DNA of 64,000 nucleotides from Setoptus koraiensis (lineage: Eukaryota > Arthropoda). How positions within the stretch are numbered: the stretch's first letter is position 1; each line of letters begins with the position of its first letter. Location: assembly GCA_048013815.1 (NCBI GenBank), contig CM106585.1:20832001-20896000 (forward strand). Direction: 5' to 3'. This document shows positions 48,802 to 62,193 of this stretch, piece by piece. The notes under the pieces were generated by a model that saw only the letters and a list, made by a program, of their open reading frames with translations, was not told the origin of the DNA and did no database searches. Both the position numbers and the translations under genes were made by a program.

Positions 48802-51800
48802 TGGACATTAACTGTTTAAGCAAATATTTACGAATATATTACGTCATCTCGTGGCGCGTCCTGAGCGAGAGGCCACAACGTGCCGCTCGCACGGCTCTGC
48901 GCCTCGTTGGGGCCCTCGCAAGGCTCAGAGACTCGCCGCGCTCAGAGTCGCGAGGCCCGAGAGTCGCGAGGCCCGAGAGTCGCGAGGCCCGAGAGTCGCG
49001 AGGCCCGAGAGCCGCGAGGAGGCCGACAATGTCAAGAAGAAAAGCGACGCTAATGCGACTGCCATTCCGACTGGCGCCCAACCAGCGAAAGTTGGGGCCG
49101 GCGGCCTATAGGAAAACGCTGTTGCGCGCCACTGAAAATTAGAGCCGCACAAGGGCACACACACACGCACACACAAAGGATAAAAGATGATGATTATGTT
49201 ACATAATACATGTTTGCTCTGTCTGTGCCGCTATCCGACGGCGGCGCTCATTATTTAATGGACACACATCCTGTTTTCAGCCTGTAAGCCGGCCCCCGTA
49301 AGCACTTTACACTGACTATGCGGGCCAGGCATATTTGCCGATTGCGAGCCACCGGCGCTCTGTTTGCCGTTGGAAATCTGATAAGCTTGCGAAAAGTAGT
49401 GCCTACTCCTACTTTTTGCCAGCCGGCCACTATATTATTACCACACATAATATGTTATATAATATAGCGCGACTCAATATTAGCACAGCACAGCACGGCA
49501 CGGCACAGCGGCCATTATTAGCCGCAACGAGCGACGAGCCACGGGCCCCAATCAGCGAGCGCACCGGTAGCCGGGGCCAATTGGTGCCAATCGCTCGCCA
49601 GAGGGCACAAAGTATTTTGTTTCGGCCGCCAGCAGCCGGGCATTCGGCCCGACTCACAAGCCAGCGACTCACAAGCCAGGCATTCGGTGCTTGTGAGTTG
49701 GCTGGCGACACAAAGAGGGCGCCAATTGGGGCCAAAGAGTGGGCCCCAACAGACAGTCGGAGATAGAGTGAATGGTTTGTACTTACGTTTGACGTTGATT
49801 AAAATGGAATTTGTCGATGTGAAAGTGTCGGCCATTGTGCGCTTGTCATTGTCGCCGTTGATGGCGGTTGCCGGTGACGCAACCACAATGAAGGGCGATT
49901 CTTGGTCTTGGGCGCCAGTTGACGATTGCGACGACGCATAATTCGACGCGTAATTCGACGGATAATTTGGCGCATGATGCAACAATTGCAATTGGTGTGT
50001 GTGTGGCGAAAACAATTTACATAAACAAGTATATAGGCCAGAGTGTGATTGGGTGACATTGCGAAACAACAGTTTGCTGCTAATTAATATCTGGTCGCCA
50101 ATGTCATTTATTGCATCGCTGTCTGCATTTGTGATTGGATTTGCGACTGGACTTGTGACCGGATGTGACTGCATTGATGAAGTTTGTGAGCTGTCAATGA
50201 CGTGATTGTCGTCAACTATTGTCAATTGTCCGTTTGAGTGAGCGTTTGACGGCAGCGAGGCCAAGTTGTCATGACGAGTCGCCTGTTGGTTGTCTATTGG
50301 TTGCGCGTCCTTGAACCAGCTGAATGTCGCTCGCCACGATGTGGCGCCATCGCCAGATCGTATAAAAGAATTGTCCTTGTTACGTAACGTTATTGCGCCA
50401 AACGAACAGGTGAGCTGATAGGAGTCGCTCTCGTGCAGCGACACAATCGCATTTCCGGGTTCGAGCCACACAGTGGGCGGATCTGCAATGAACAATAACA
50501 AAATGATGAATTGATAAAAGCAATTATTGATAGAAGCAATTCGTTGCGGCGGTATTGTGATATTGCGACATTGAGACATTGCGACATTGGGACATCGAGA
50601 TATTGTGATATCGCGATTTCGCGATATCGCCATGAGTGACTATGCAAATAAGCTGAGCGGCGCCCCCACGAACACAAACTCAATCAATTTGAGTTGGCCC
50701 CCATTATTATAGCAACGGTTGGGGGCGCCACTTGGTTGGTTTGGCGTTGATATGGTGCGACAGTGAGAGTGAGAGTGCCAGCGCCACATTAATCATATCA
50801 CATTAATGAATCAATTAATATAGGCGAGCTGCTGCAATTAATACATCATATCGCCGATGTGTGTGCATTGTTTTGCGACGGATATTCTCGGATATTCACA
50901 ATAATAACAGTTGCGACAATTACAACAGTTGCGACAATTACGACAGTTGCGAGAATTGTGCGATAATGGACACAACAAATGAAGACTAAACAAACAAACA
51001 ATCACTTTTCAGCTACTTGCACTCGACTGTTACCGCCACAGGCCAGATATCGGCGAGTTATTATCGTTATTGTGGCATCTATAAGTTGCCAGTTGAGAAA
51101 AGTGCCAGTTTTTGCATTAAAACTGGCAGCGAAAGTTGGCTGCAAAAGTTGACAAAGCAAAGTGTTAGCTGTGGGCATCGTTTGCATGAATGCCAATGCT
51201 GGCTCGTCGTAAATCTCGGCCCGTTTTGTTATCTCATTATGCAAACATTAATGAGACGACGACATCTCAATGAGACTCAATGAGACTCATGCGATCTCAT
51301 GCGTTGGCCCGTTTTGTTCAACTGCACAAGTCGCAATTATGACAGTAGTTGCATAATGATCTCGCCCTCACTCTCGCTCTCTCTCGCTCACTCTCGCTCA
51401 CTCTCGCCCTCACTCTCTCACTGGCTGTCACAGGCCCACTGGCGAGCTCGCCAGTGGGCCTGTGAGAGCCAGTGGGCAAAGTTCAAATTGCGCTGGCGTT
51501 TATTTAATAGTATTTAATAGTATTCAATGGCATTCGAAGCCATTCGAAGCCATTCGCAGGCATTCGAAGCCATTCGCAGGCATTCAGTGGTAGGCGCCAG
51601 CGCGGCGACGAGTAAGTGTGAAGTCATTTCATGCCATCAGCTCGCTTTCTGGCCCCTCTCGCTCTCCGTCTCGCTCCGTCTCTCGCCTCTGTGTCGCTCT
51701 CTGTCGCCCTCTCCGGGCGACAGAGAGCGTCTGTCTGGCTGGCACGGCCGCGACCAGCTCGCTGACGAAGACGACAAACGGATAAAAGCAGCTGCTGATT

Positions 51801-54800
51801 ATTTTTTATTATTTTTATTATACGCACAGCGACTGTCAGTGTGTGTCGCTCGCATAATTGGATCATTATTTTTTTGATTATTATTATTATTGTCACTTTG
51901 ACTGGCGCTGGCGCTACTGCTCTCGTAGCACTATCACTGTTGTTGTTGCTGTTGTTGCTGCTGTTGCTGCATTATCACGGCTCTTGTTATGCTATCACTG
52001 TTCCTATTATGTTGTGCGCATAAAAAGATACTCTGGCTGCCTCTTTTTATCCGTTCTCTTTATCCGTCTGCCACTAACACTGTTGCAGCCACACAAAGCT
52101 GCCAGCTCGACACAAACTCGTCTCCCATGAAATGTGCTCATGATTAGTCGTCATATCTCGTGTCTATATCTCCCGTCTGGGCCTGTCGCTGGCGTCCGTA
52201 GCTGGCCGCGTCTAGCCATGGGAACGGGATAATTGTGTGTCTATTTCGGCAGTGTTTTCGGCAGTGTTTTCGGCAGTATTTTGAGCAGTATTTTGGGCAG
52301 CATTTTCACAGCTAGCACTGATACAACAAACAGTGAGCAGCGACAAACAAACGCAAAACAACAACGTAAGTGTCTCACTGGCTTCCACTGAAAGCGCCCG
52401 CCCGGCCCAAGAGATCATCATCGATCATTGCCATTAGACGCATGACATAACTTACGACATGAAAATATGTCACCAAAATGAGCGTGAGATGATCGCATTT
52501 TCGCTCGGCTCGCTCGCCCTCCGCTCGTTGGTCTCGCCATTTTAGCAACTGGCAAATGGCCGCTTGCGTCGCTTATAGAGCTGCAATCATTGCGTAGTGA
52601 TGCCGCTGACCCCCCGAACGGATGGCCGTTCGGAGGTAGCCGAGCGGGTAGCCGTCGGAGGTAGCCGAACGGATAGCCGACCAGTGCGACAAATCGCAAC
52701 GCCGGCCATTTCATTATATTGTGCGCGAATTGTGTCGCGATTCTTGCATTCGCCTACGATCGCCATTCCAATTAACCCGGCCTTGCATCTATTGCGAGAT
52801 GGCGCTACCTGCGCAATCACCCCACTCACATACCAATAACTATGCCGGTTATACTGGATTGTGTGCCATACTGTCGCACAGATCGGATGACCGTATCAAA
52901 TGGGGCCCGGCGATCGGGCGCGTCACAGGGCCGATACTGAGGCGCCACAGGGCCGATACTGGAGCGTCGAGCCGTCGAGCCGTCGAGCAGCTCGCAATCA
53001 AGTCGTCAAGTTATGTAAGAGACTTTGATTAATAGACACACACGCACACTGGCGCTCTCTGGGGTGTCATCCGATAGGTGGTCCCATCTCAAGTGACTCT
53101 CCTATCGCATCTCGTTCTGGCCAGACAGTTTCGGTTTGGCGAGCACGCCGAGCGAGCCAAATGAGAGCCAAATGAGAGAGCCACCGACAAGGGTGCGCGA
53201 GTAGCAATGCCAATTACACAGGCAAAACAATGCCACCCACCGACCCCCTCCCGGCCGGGCCCCAAACAAAACAGCAAGCCATACAATCAACTGCTTTGTT
53301 TGTTAGTGGGCCCTTGTTTCTGGTCAGCCATCGGATATAAACATAACATATAAACAATAGCCAATATTGCCAGCCACGCGCACCACCAAATGAGGCCCAC
53401 TGGCTGGCTGGATGGCTGGCTGGCTTTGTCTGGCCGGACAAAAAGCGCTGCTGGGGCCCCGGCATAACGGTGCAAAGAATGTGGTGCAAACAACATCCAG
53501 TGCTGGCCGTCCAATATATCCGTCCGACGACACGACAATCCGGCAATGGCAATGGCGCTATTTAATTTCGTCCATCGCGCATTGTTGTTTGTCGTGATTG
53601 CACGTGGGCACGAGGGCCCGAAGCTTATGATTTTATCATGGCCGTCATCAGCGTCATCACGATGATCGTCACAATCGTCACGATCATCGCAATCATCACC
53701 ATCATCATAATCATCGTCACCGTCATCAATTGATATTGCATCATTTCAGCTCAGCTCATAGCCACATCAGCTGTAACGGCTGTAGTGGCTACAGATGCTA
53801 CTATGAGCTGAGCCGAAATGATGCAATACTAACGAAATGGTCAAGAAACAGACGGACGGACCGATGGGCATCACTTCCGGCTTGCAGCCAACATCCTGTG
53901 CAGCCCGTAACGTGCGCACTAATGTTTTCAGCTCATATTTACAGCTAGTTGCAGTCAATTGATCAATCACAATTGTGTTGCCATTGTCTGGCGGCTGCAT
54001 TTGGCAAGCTAGTTACATACTTACAGTGTGACAGTTATACAGTTGAGTGTGTGTATCAGGGCTGTTGGCTGAATGAGTAGAGATGATGTAACAAGAAATG
54101 ATGAACTAGCCAACAGCTGATTGTTGTTGTTGTTGTTAGTCAGCTGACTGAAGTGACTTTCACTTCACAGTCATACTCATAGTGAGACATTCCCTTTCCA
54201 GTGACAGTGGGCAGTGGGCAGTGGGCAACGTGCAATGGCCGATTGGCTTTTCATGCTGGCACTAGCTGGCGGTTATGTTTCGCTAGTCGAGAGTTATGTT
54301 ACGTAATACATGGGCCAGCAGCCATTCATAACGGTGGCTGGGCGATCGACTGCGTTGTGGCGCGTTGAGCGCACACAGTCGAACACGCAGTCGAGAAAAG
54401 TGGCGCCAAATGTCAGTGAGAGGCAACAACAACAGCAACAACAGCAACAACAGCAACAACAGCAACAACAGCAACAACAGCAACAACAGCAACAACAGCA
54501 ACAACAGCAACAACAGCAACAACAGCAACAACAGCAACAACAGCAACAACAACGGCACAACAAATTGTAGTCACATGTCCATGACAGCTGACGCCAAGCA
54601 ACAAAGAGAAATGAGATGAGATGAGACACACAAACTCACAGTGGGTACCTAACTAACCCAAATAGTGGCCGCCCGACTCGAATTAATTACAACTTGATCG
54701 GGCCGGCACACAATGCAGCACCAATATAGCACAAACGTCGCTTGTGCAGCTTGCCAACTGGGTCTTGCCAGCACGAGCAGCATCCATCTTGAGATTTGGC

Positions 54801-54939
54801 TGGCTCGTGGCAGTATCAGGCTCGTGGCAAGAGCTTAATATTAAATCAGGCAAACGCTCTCTTCTTATCTTACTATTATTATTACGATTTGCAATAGTGG
54901 CACCAGCGGCGCCAGATCGCGCACTGATAAAGGATAAAG

Positions 54940-54977
<38 letters not shown>

Positions 54978-57900
54978 TTCGCTTCGAAAGGATTCAATGC
55001 GCTAAAAAAAGCCAACGCACACAAACAATCGGATAAGTGTCTCATGATAAGATGAGAATTATCATGATAACTAAGCTCCGTCTGATGATGAGGGACACTC
55101 GTTTCGTTTGTGCCATTGTGAGCCTTATGGGGCCGCGCGGAGCCTCATGCAGGGGTCATTTGGCGGCCCGATTTGGGGGCCAACAACAGGCCATTAGCCG
55201 GCGCTCTCGTTCTCGAATCAAATCGGTGCTCGTCAGTCTGCACCAGCCAAACACATGCAAACGGCGCATAAAAACAGTTAGAATTGATCGTTGTTTGTAG
55301 CGGCCAACTTGACCACTCCGTCCAGTCTGTTACAAACAAACCCGAAGAAGCCCGAGAATTGGCCAAATTCTTTGGCCGAGATTTGCTCGCGGCGTCGCGG
55401 CGTCGCTGCATCGCGGGCATTAAAAGCACTCGCTGCCAGTGTGCTGTTAATGTTAGTTTAGTTAACTGTTTAATGGATCGATGGGCCAAATGTCCGAATG
55501 GTTCGACCAACAAAACAAAGCAAACCAACTGACCATAATTGCACCAATCTGGCACCACACAACGCCAACCAGTCACACAAAAGAGAGGCTTGTCGACAAA
55601 AATATCCCCACGCATCTGGGCCATATTTTCGCACACAATATCCATGACAATTGGCCGCTATCATTATTAACAAACCATCACATGTCGCCAACAGTGTATT
55701 AACTATACACTCACCATGGGCCCCGCTTTGGCTCATTCAATCAAGCACCTAGAGGCGCAAGTGATTAAATGTTGTGCGCGAAAATTGTCCAAAATTAACC
55801 ACGTTTGCTCTATGATCAGGCAAAACTTGGCCTCGCTGCTGACACCGCCGATACAAGCTTTTCGATGGGCTCTGTAGTTGTAGTTATCTGTTCGAACAGT
55901 GGGCAACCATTGGCCCCCGAACAGGCCGCTTCCCTGGCCCATTTCGGCAAGTCTCCATGGGATATTTTTTATGGGCAAAGTGTTAAAAAAGACATTACAT
56001 AACGCTGAAAAACACAGCACAATATACACACGTAACTACAAGTCTCAAGTGCAGCCTATATTGCATGTTTTGAGGCGGCTGTTTTGCCTGCTCTGTCAGA
56101 ATTGCGCCCCAAGATTTCCATTTGTTTCAATCATTTCCAAATCACCACTTATGTTCCAAATTAGAGACGCGACGTGATGCTGTATCGACCAACAAAAACG
56201 AAAAAACAGCCTTTTCTTGGAGGCCCCCGATTTGGCCTCTGTGCCATAGAGTCTGACTGAGACTGTCTTAGAAATTGGTGCATTTCCAATGAAAACTTTC
56301 CATGCAGCGATCCGCGCACCATTGTCCAGTGCACATATGGATGCATACGGTTGGAATTGGAAATCCAAAGCACGCAAAGCATTGTGCACTTTATGCCATG
56401 ATTACGCAACTATTTGGTTGTTGTGCCCAATTTTATCACCACAAACTCACTGCTCGGTCAATGGCCGGTATCAGGCCATTGATTAGCGTGATGTAAATCA
56501 TCAAAGCGGCGACTATTATGCAAATTAGTCACCGCTGGCTCACTGGCAATTGTCTTGGCGACAGTTGCCAAGTTTTAATTGTATATTATATCAAAACATT
56601 TGCCACTGTTTGTCAGTGTTTGTCACTGGAAACTGTCATTTGAAATACTGCATTTGGAAACGAGATACTATTATCGCTATTTTCCGCTCAAAGTGACTCT
56701 CAACATGATTGCTGCACGCAAACAATGCGATACACAAACCGACGACGAGCGGATAAGAGTTTGCTTATTAAGAGAGGGCGCTCAAAGAAGCGGATAAAGC
56801 GGCCAGCCTAGTGTGAATGAGGGCGCAAAGAGTGGCTAATGGGCCAAAAGCCGATGCGATGTTTCGTGTTTTAAATTAATGCCGCCGCTCGTAGGCGAAC
56901 CAAAGAAACAATCATCATTAATGAACATTGGTCGCTTGGCTAAGCATTGTCACGTTGTCATTTTTCACTCACGCTACCGCTGCCAGCCCCATCTATATTG
57001 GTGGGCATGTCAGAATAAAGAATAAAAGAATAAAACAGAAACAGAGGGGGCCTCTTCCGTGGCGAAAATCGCCCGCTTTGTCGCATCTTTGGCGGGCTCA
57101 CTTTGCTGTTTGTCGCCATTGGTGCTGGCCGGTCGCAATGAGTCGAAATGAGTCGAAATGAAATATTAATCAACAACTCGCGCAATATTGCGACCGAGTG
57201 TGACCAGAATCGGCCGACAGCAGCACAGACAGAGAGAGAGAGAGCGAGATTGGCTCATTATGGCGCCTGCACGCGCTGGCCCCACACAATCAAATATGCA
57301 AATAAGCCGCTGCGCCCGACACGTGGTAACGTGACGCAATGCTGCTCGCATGGCAGCACGCATATAGAGAGATTCACTCGTCTACCTGTATAAACATATA
57401 TATTTATATATGTTTATAAACAGACTGGTGCTGGCTGGTGGCGAGTCGCTGGCTGATCTATCACCGTGATAGTATCACGGGTTGCGGGATCGGCCGCTAG
57501 GCTGCTGCAACTTGGATGAGCGAGCCAGCTCTTGTCAGTTGTGAGCTGTTGATTGTGGTGAGTGGCAAACGAAACAAATTGCTGCCGAGCTGGCGAGTGA
57601 TTGATCGTGGACACGAGCAACTTTCGCGTGTTGAGGCCAGCGACACGCGGCCAAAGTTTTGTTGTAGAAACAGAGGTGAAAACACAGGTGAGACACCAAA
57701 AACAGGTGAGACACCAAAAGACCAATTAAGCACACACAGAGTGATACACAGATGATAGAGAGATACTCACAGGTGACCAGAAATTTCTTCGAGGCGATGG
57801 GGGGCGCGTCGGTGGCCTCGTCAAACTTGAACACGCGGTTTGTGGCCTTGCAAAAGAACTCGGCCATGTGATCGCGAACGCTTGCGTTGAACGTCAGCAC

Positions 57901-60900
57901 TGAGGTGGATCTGCAATGTGTGATACAATACGCGATGCAAAATGCGTTGAATATGCGATAAAAATGCGATTAATGCGATAAATATGAGATAAATATGCGA
58001 TAAATATGAGATAAATATGAGATAAATATGAGATAAATTTGTGAGCATCTGGGCACAAACGGATAATGCACGTCGGCGGTCAGCAGCTACAGTTTTGCAA
58101 CACACGGCTACTGCGTAATATCCGATCGGATATTACGTAATAGTTGCGTGGATATTATTTGAGTTTGTGAGTTACTGCGAGCGAGCCGCTTGCGTGCCGA
58201 ACGCCATTAGAGACAATAGAGACTAACTCACCTGTAGGTGGCGTCGCTGCTTAATTCGACGCGCTCATTATGAGGCACATGGGCGAGCTCTTCCGTTTTG
58301 TTGTACCAGGTTATGTTGGCCGGCGGGCGCGAACCGGTGACCGTGCACTTGATGAGTATTATCTCGTTCAATTGCACCAATTCCAAATTGTTGTTGTTGT
58401 TGTTGTTGCTATTCTTTTGCACCGGCGGCGCTGTTATTAGCGGGTGCGTTTCTTTTAATTGATGGTGCGCTGCAGTTAATCTTGATTGATGGTAATGATT
58501 GCCCAGCGACGGGGCCCCGTCCATGATTTGCGCGTTTGGCCGCTCAACGCTTATGCTGACGTTGATGGGTTTCACTGTTGTTTGGGTAATTATTGTCGAC
58601 AAAAACAAAGACGGATCAGATATCGCATGCACGGCGCACACGGTGAGTAACGGGTGAAACGGAGAAACGGGTAAATGGTGAATGGGTGAATCGGGCGAAT
58701 AGTGAATTGGTGAAATGGGTAAATAGCGAATCGGGCGAATAGTGAATTGGGTATTGGTGGAAATTGCATGATGGATTCCATCAGAATCTGATGATCAGAT
58801 GCAATCCGGCAGCGAGGTGGCCAGAAAAGGGGCCCTTACCGTGCACGTCCAGGCGCAGATACTTTATTAATTGATGCGATTTGAATTGTGGGGCCCACTT
58901 GCCGTTGCCAAATCCCTGAAAATCACTTTGGCCAGCGACGTGTGGCGACGGCTTGACGCTCTGAGCTAAACTGTTGCCGGCTGCGCTGGCTGTTGCTGTG
59001 GCGTAAACGCTGGCGAAATTGGCCTCAACTAAACAGGCAAACAAACAGCGCAAATCGTAACGGCTAATTGTGATTGTAATTAGAGCCGTGGTAATTAAAT
59101 CGCCAAATTCATTTGTTTTGTTGCCGTATTTAACTGGCCATTGCGTTCGCATAGGCGTAAACATTTGCCTGCTGCTGGCCGATTGTTGCAGCGCCTGCTG
59201 TGTCACATTTATCCACTCAACTTGAGGCACGGGCCTGCCACCGGAAACCTGGCACTCGAGCCGCACTTGGGCATTCTCCTTGAATGGGCCCGCAAACAAT
59301 GGGCTCGTGTAAGAGTTGCCCAACGGGTCCGCACTTTGTGCCGTGTGCGTGCTCACTTTTAGCCCGTTCACCACAATGTCCGCCTCTTTTGGGTAGGCTG
59401 TTCGGGTAGACACGATTGTTGCAGTTTGTTTGGGTGCATTTGCATTCGGTGCAATAGTTTGCGGCGTTGGTAGTTGTTGTAGGTGGCGGCGAGTCGGGGT
59501 GCATTTCCGGCGAGTCGGGGTGCATTTTCGGCGAGTATTTTCGGGTGAATATCGCAATCGGAATGGGGGAAACAAGAGGAGACATTAGTTAGTAGTTGAT
59601 GTCGTGTGCACTCACTGTCATGTTGGCCGACGTTGGATAGGTTGTCGCACTTTGTATCGTTTGTCAGTCAGCGTGGACAGGGTATTTGTTGTATTCACTT
59701 GTATGTATTCATGCAAATGAATTATTCAAAGTGGTTCATGCAACACTACTCTGCACACGGCCGATGACACAAATTACAAACAAACAGATATACAAACACA
59801 CACACACACACACACACACGTCACACGGGGAAGCGCCCATTTTTCGTCGGGCCGTCTTGTCCCGATGAAGATATTAAATTTTGCGCACACGCGAACCCGG
59901 AAAAGAGCCCGTCGCGGCTTCTCGGCGCTCGCCGCCAATCCACGGCCGATGAAGCCATTGATCTGACGAACGTTGCCAGAGACGAGCTGCGAAGTTTGAC
60001 GTGCGACGTCAACTTTTTCGCAAATCTCATTCAATTCGTTGCCTGTCGGCGTCGTCGCGGGTTTGTTGAACATTTGTTTTTTGTTGATTTTTGGGCCAGC
60101 CAGCGGCCGTGTTTGCGCTCGCGAATGCCGCTTGTTTCAAATAATATCAAATATTATATCTGAGACGAGTGATGTCAGTGAGACAGATTTGACGCATGAG
60201 ACACATCCAGTGACAGAGTGAGTGAGTGAGAAATTTGAATTTCGCATGGCCGGCGCCGAAAAACGCGCCGGGCAAACATTATATTCCAAGTTGGAACGAT
60301 GGGCGCCGTTCACCTGGAGCGGGGCCCATCTGTCACTGGCGTATGACTGATTATTTTACTATTTTTTACCTCTTGATGTGTGTGTGTGTCGAGACCGATT
60401 GTCTATGACAACATTGTGACTCGCCCGTTGTTTGCTTATGGTCACGACAGCAATAATGGTAACATGAACGAATAAACTCGCCAGTCGTCATTTTATTTTC
60501 TCTGGCTCTCGCTCTTGTGTCGTCGGCTTCGATGTAACTTCGTCGGTGATCGAGCTTGATCATCGTCGATGATCTGGCTCGATCATCGACGGGCCGACAT
60601 TGTCGGTGGAGGCCAGATATCATATTCGAGATATGACAACGCTGACAATGGTTGTGACTTACAATGGTTGTGAGCATGCCAACGACAATGAGCGCGGCCT
60701 CGAAAATCGCCCGCGATTCTAGTGATCTCGCAGCAACTGTCATTGCGCACGTGAAACAAAGGAAACGCGCAATTAGTTTGCGCCAATTCGGGCCAATGAG
60801 CCAGTGAAAGCCGCCGCTCGCCATATGGACACTGTTGTTTTCCATAAATAATTAGAATTGTATGCAAACAACTCGTGCAAACTCTCTCTCTCTCTCTCAA

Positions 60901-62161
60901 GTGGCACGAGCCTCTCGATGCCAGTCACACGGCCTTTCATCGTGGCTGTTGCTGTTGTTGTTGGCGCCTCACGGCTCCTGGGAACGGAGCCGTCAGACAC
61001 CGACCTGTCGACTCGACCGAATTCAATATAATTCAATATAAAACATGGAATATAGAAGAAAAAACGAGGCCAGCTGCAGAACAAGTTAAGCTGTTGGCAG
61101 AAGCAGCGACAATTGCCAGTGCAGTCGACAATTCCTGCGAGAGGGCCCCATAATAGATCCATGCATTGCATTTGGGCCCTGGCGGTGGCTCACTCAAACG
61201 AAAAGTGTGCCGTTGTTGTCGGTTGGGCCCTGAGCTGCAACTTGTGCAGCCAACTTGCAGCAATGGGCCTCCTGCAGGACGAACAAACAACTTGCGAGTT
61301 GCAGCGAGTTAGAAAGGATTTTCCAACTCGATGTGTGAGTTGCCCCCGCCCCACGCGTTTAATGTGCCACTGCAGCAGCAGCAGCAATAATCCCCTGAAA
61401 CAATTCTAAAGTTATTATCCGGTCATCATTTGGGAGCCCGCCGCAACTTTCGGGCCACGAGAGTGTGCGGCCAGAGTGCGCAGTGAAAATGAGAGCGGAG
61501 TAAAAATCAATGGCCAGCCAGCCAGCACTTTGTGCATTTATCTGGCCTGTGGCTCGTTTCGTTGAGTTGAATTTGTTGGGGCCAAATTCGTTGGGGCCAA
61601 ATTCGTTGGGGCCAAATTCGTTGGGGCCAAATTCGCTGGGGCCGAATTCGTTGGGGCCGAAGAATTCAATTGCTGGCCAAGTTATTGTGGCCCCCGCTGA
61701 CGCCATTGTCTCTGACACTGTGAGTTTTAGCTTGCGTCGTTGTTTGTGTTCGCGTGTGATAACGCTGGCTGGTGAGAGGCTGGTGAGAGGCTGGCGGAGA
61801 TGAGCCGAGATGAGCAAGTGCGAGATGGGGCCCGCAGTGAAAAAATGGCAACACCATGCGAGCAGCAACACATCGCTCTTTATTACAACCTGCAACACGA
61901 TGATATGTCATTAATCTTATTTTTTCGCGCTCGCCAACTGCACTTTATATTGCACAAATATACCGATGCCAAGCTGCCACAGAGCCGCCTAGCTGCCGAG
62001 CTGCAGATGCCTCAACAACAAATCACCCTGGCGCTTATATATATAACTATATATATGTAGTTATATACAACCACTAGGGGCATACGCTGGCCGGCTATTA
62101 CGTGATACAGCGACCGTTATCGGAATTAAGTTGTTGTGTGTTTGCCCAACAGCCAAGCCGG

Positions 62162-62193
<32 letters not shown>

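Larger units (their letters stand above)
42832..49786. other. Long intron of the Ig receptor, rich in inverted repeats
   Basis: About 7 kb with no supported coding exon in either direction. It looks GC-richer than the left half of the window. It holds several inverted repeats (43.6-44.04 kb), a CAGTGTT minisatellite, a CA microsatellite, a 16-bp CG-rich minisatellite and a cluster of CATTGTG motifs. Open frames here are short and rich in low-complexity residues. Confidence 0.6.
50483..57770. other. Long intron of the Ig receptor, rich in inverted repeats and minisatellites
   Basis: About 7.3 kb with no supported coding exon. It contains a perfect 38-base palindrome (51428-51465), a 15-base-arm hairpin (51695-51729), 10- and 12-base tandem repeats, a 28-base-arm hairpin (53734-53828), a CAACAACAG array and a GA tract. 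Confidence 0.6.

Noticed and set aside
54310-54570. Polyglutamine protein over the CAACAACAG array
   Set aside because: It lies within an intron of the receptor gene and all frames are open; it is a microsatellite.
55145-55645. 166-codon minus-strand frame in the receptor intron
   Set aside because: Same strand as the receptor, but it shows no Ig motif, and the flanking exons already join in phase without it.
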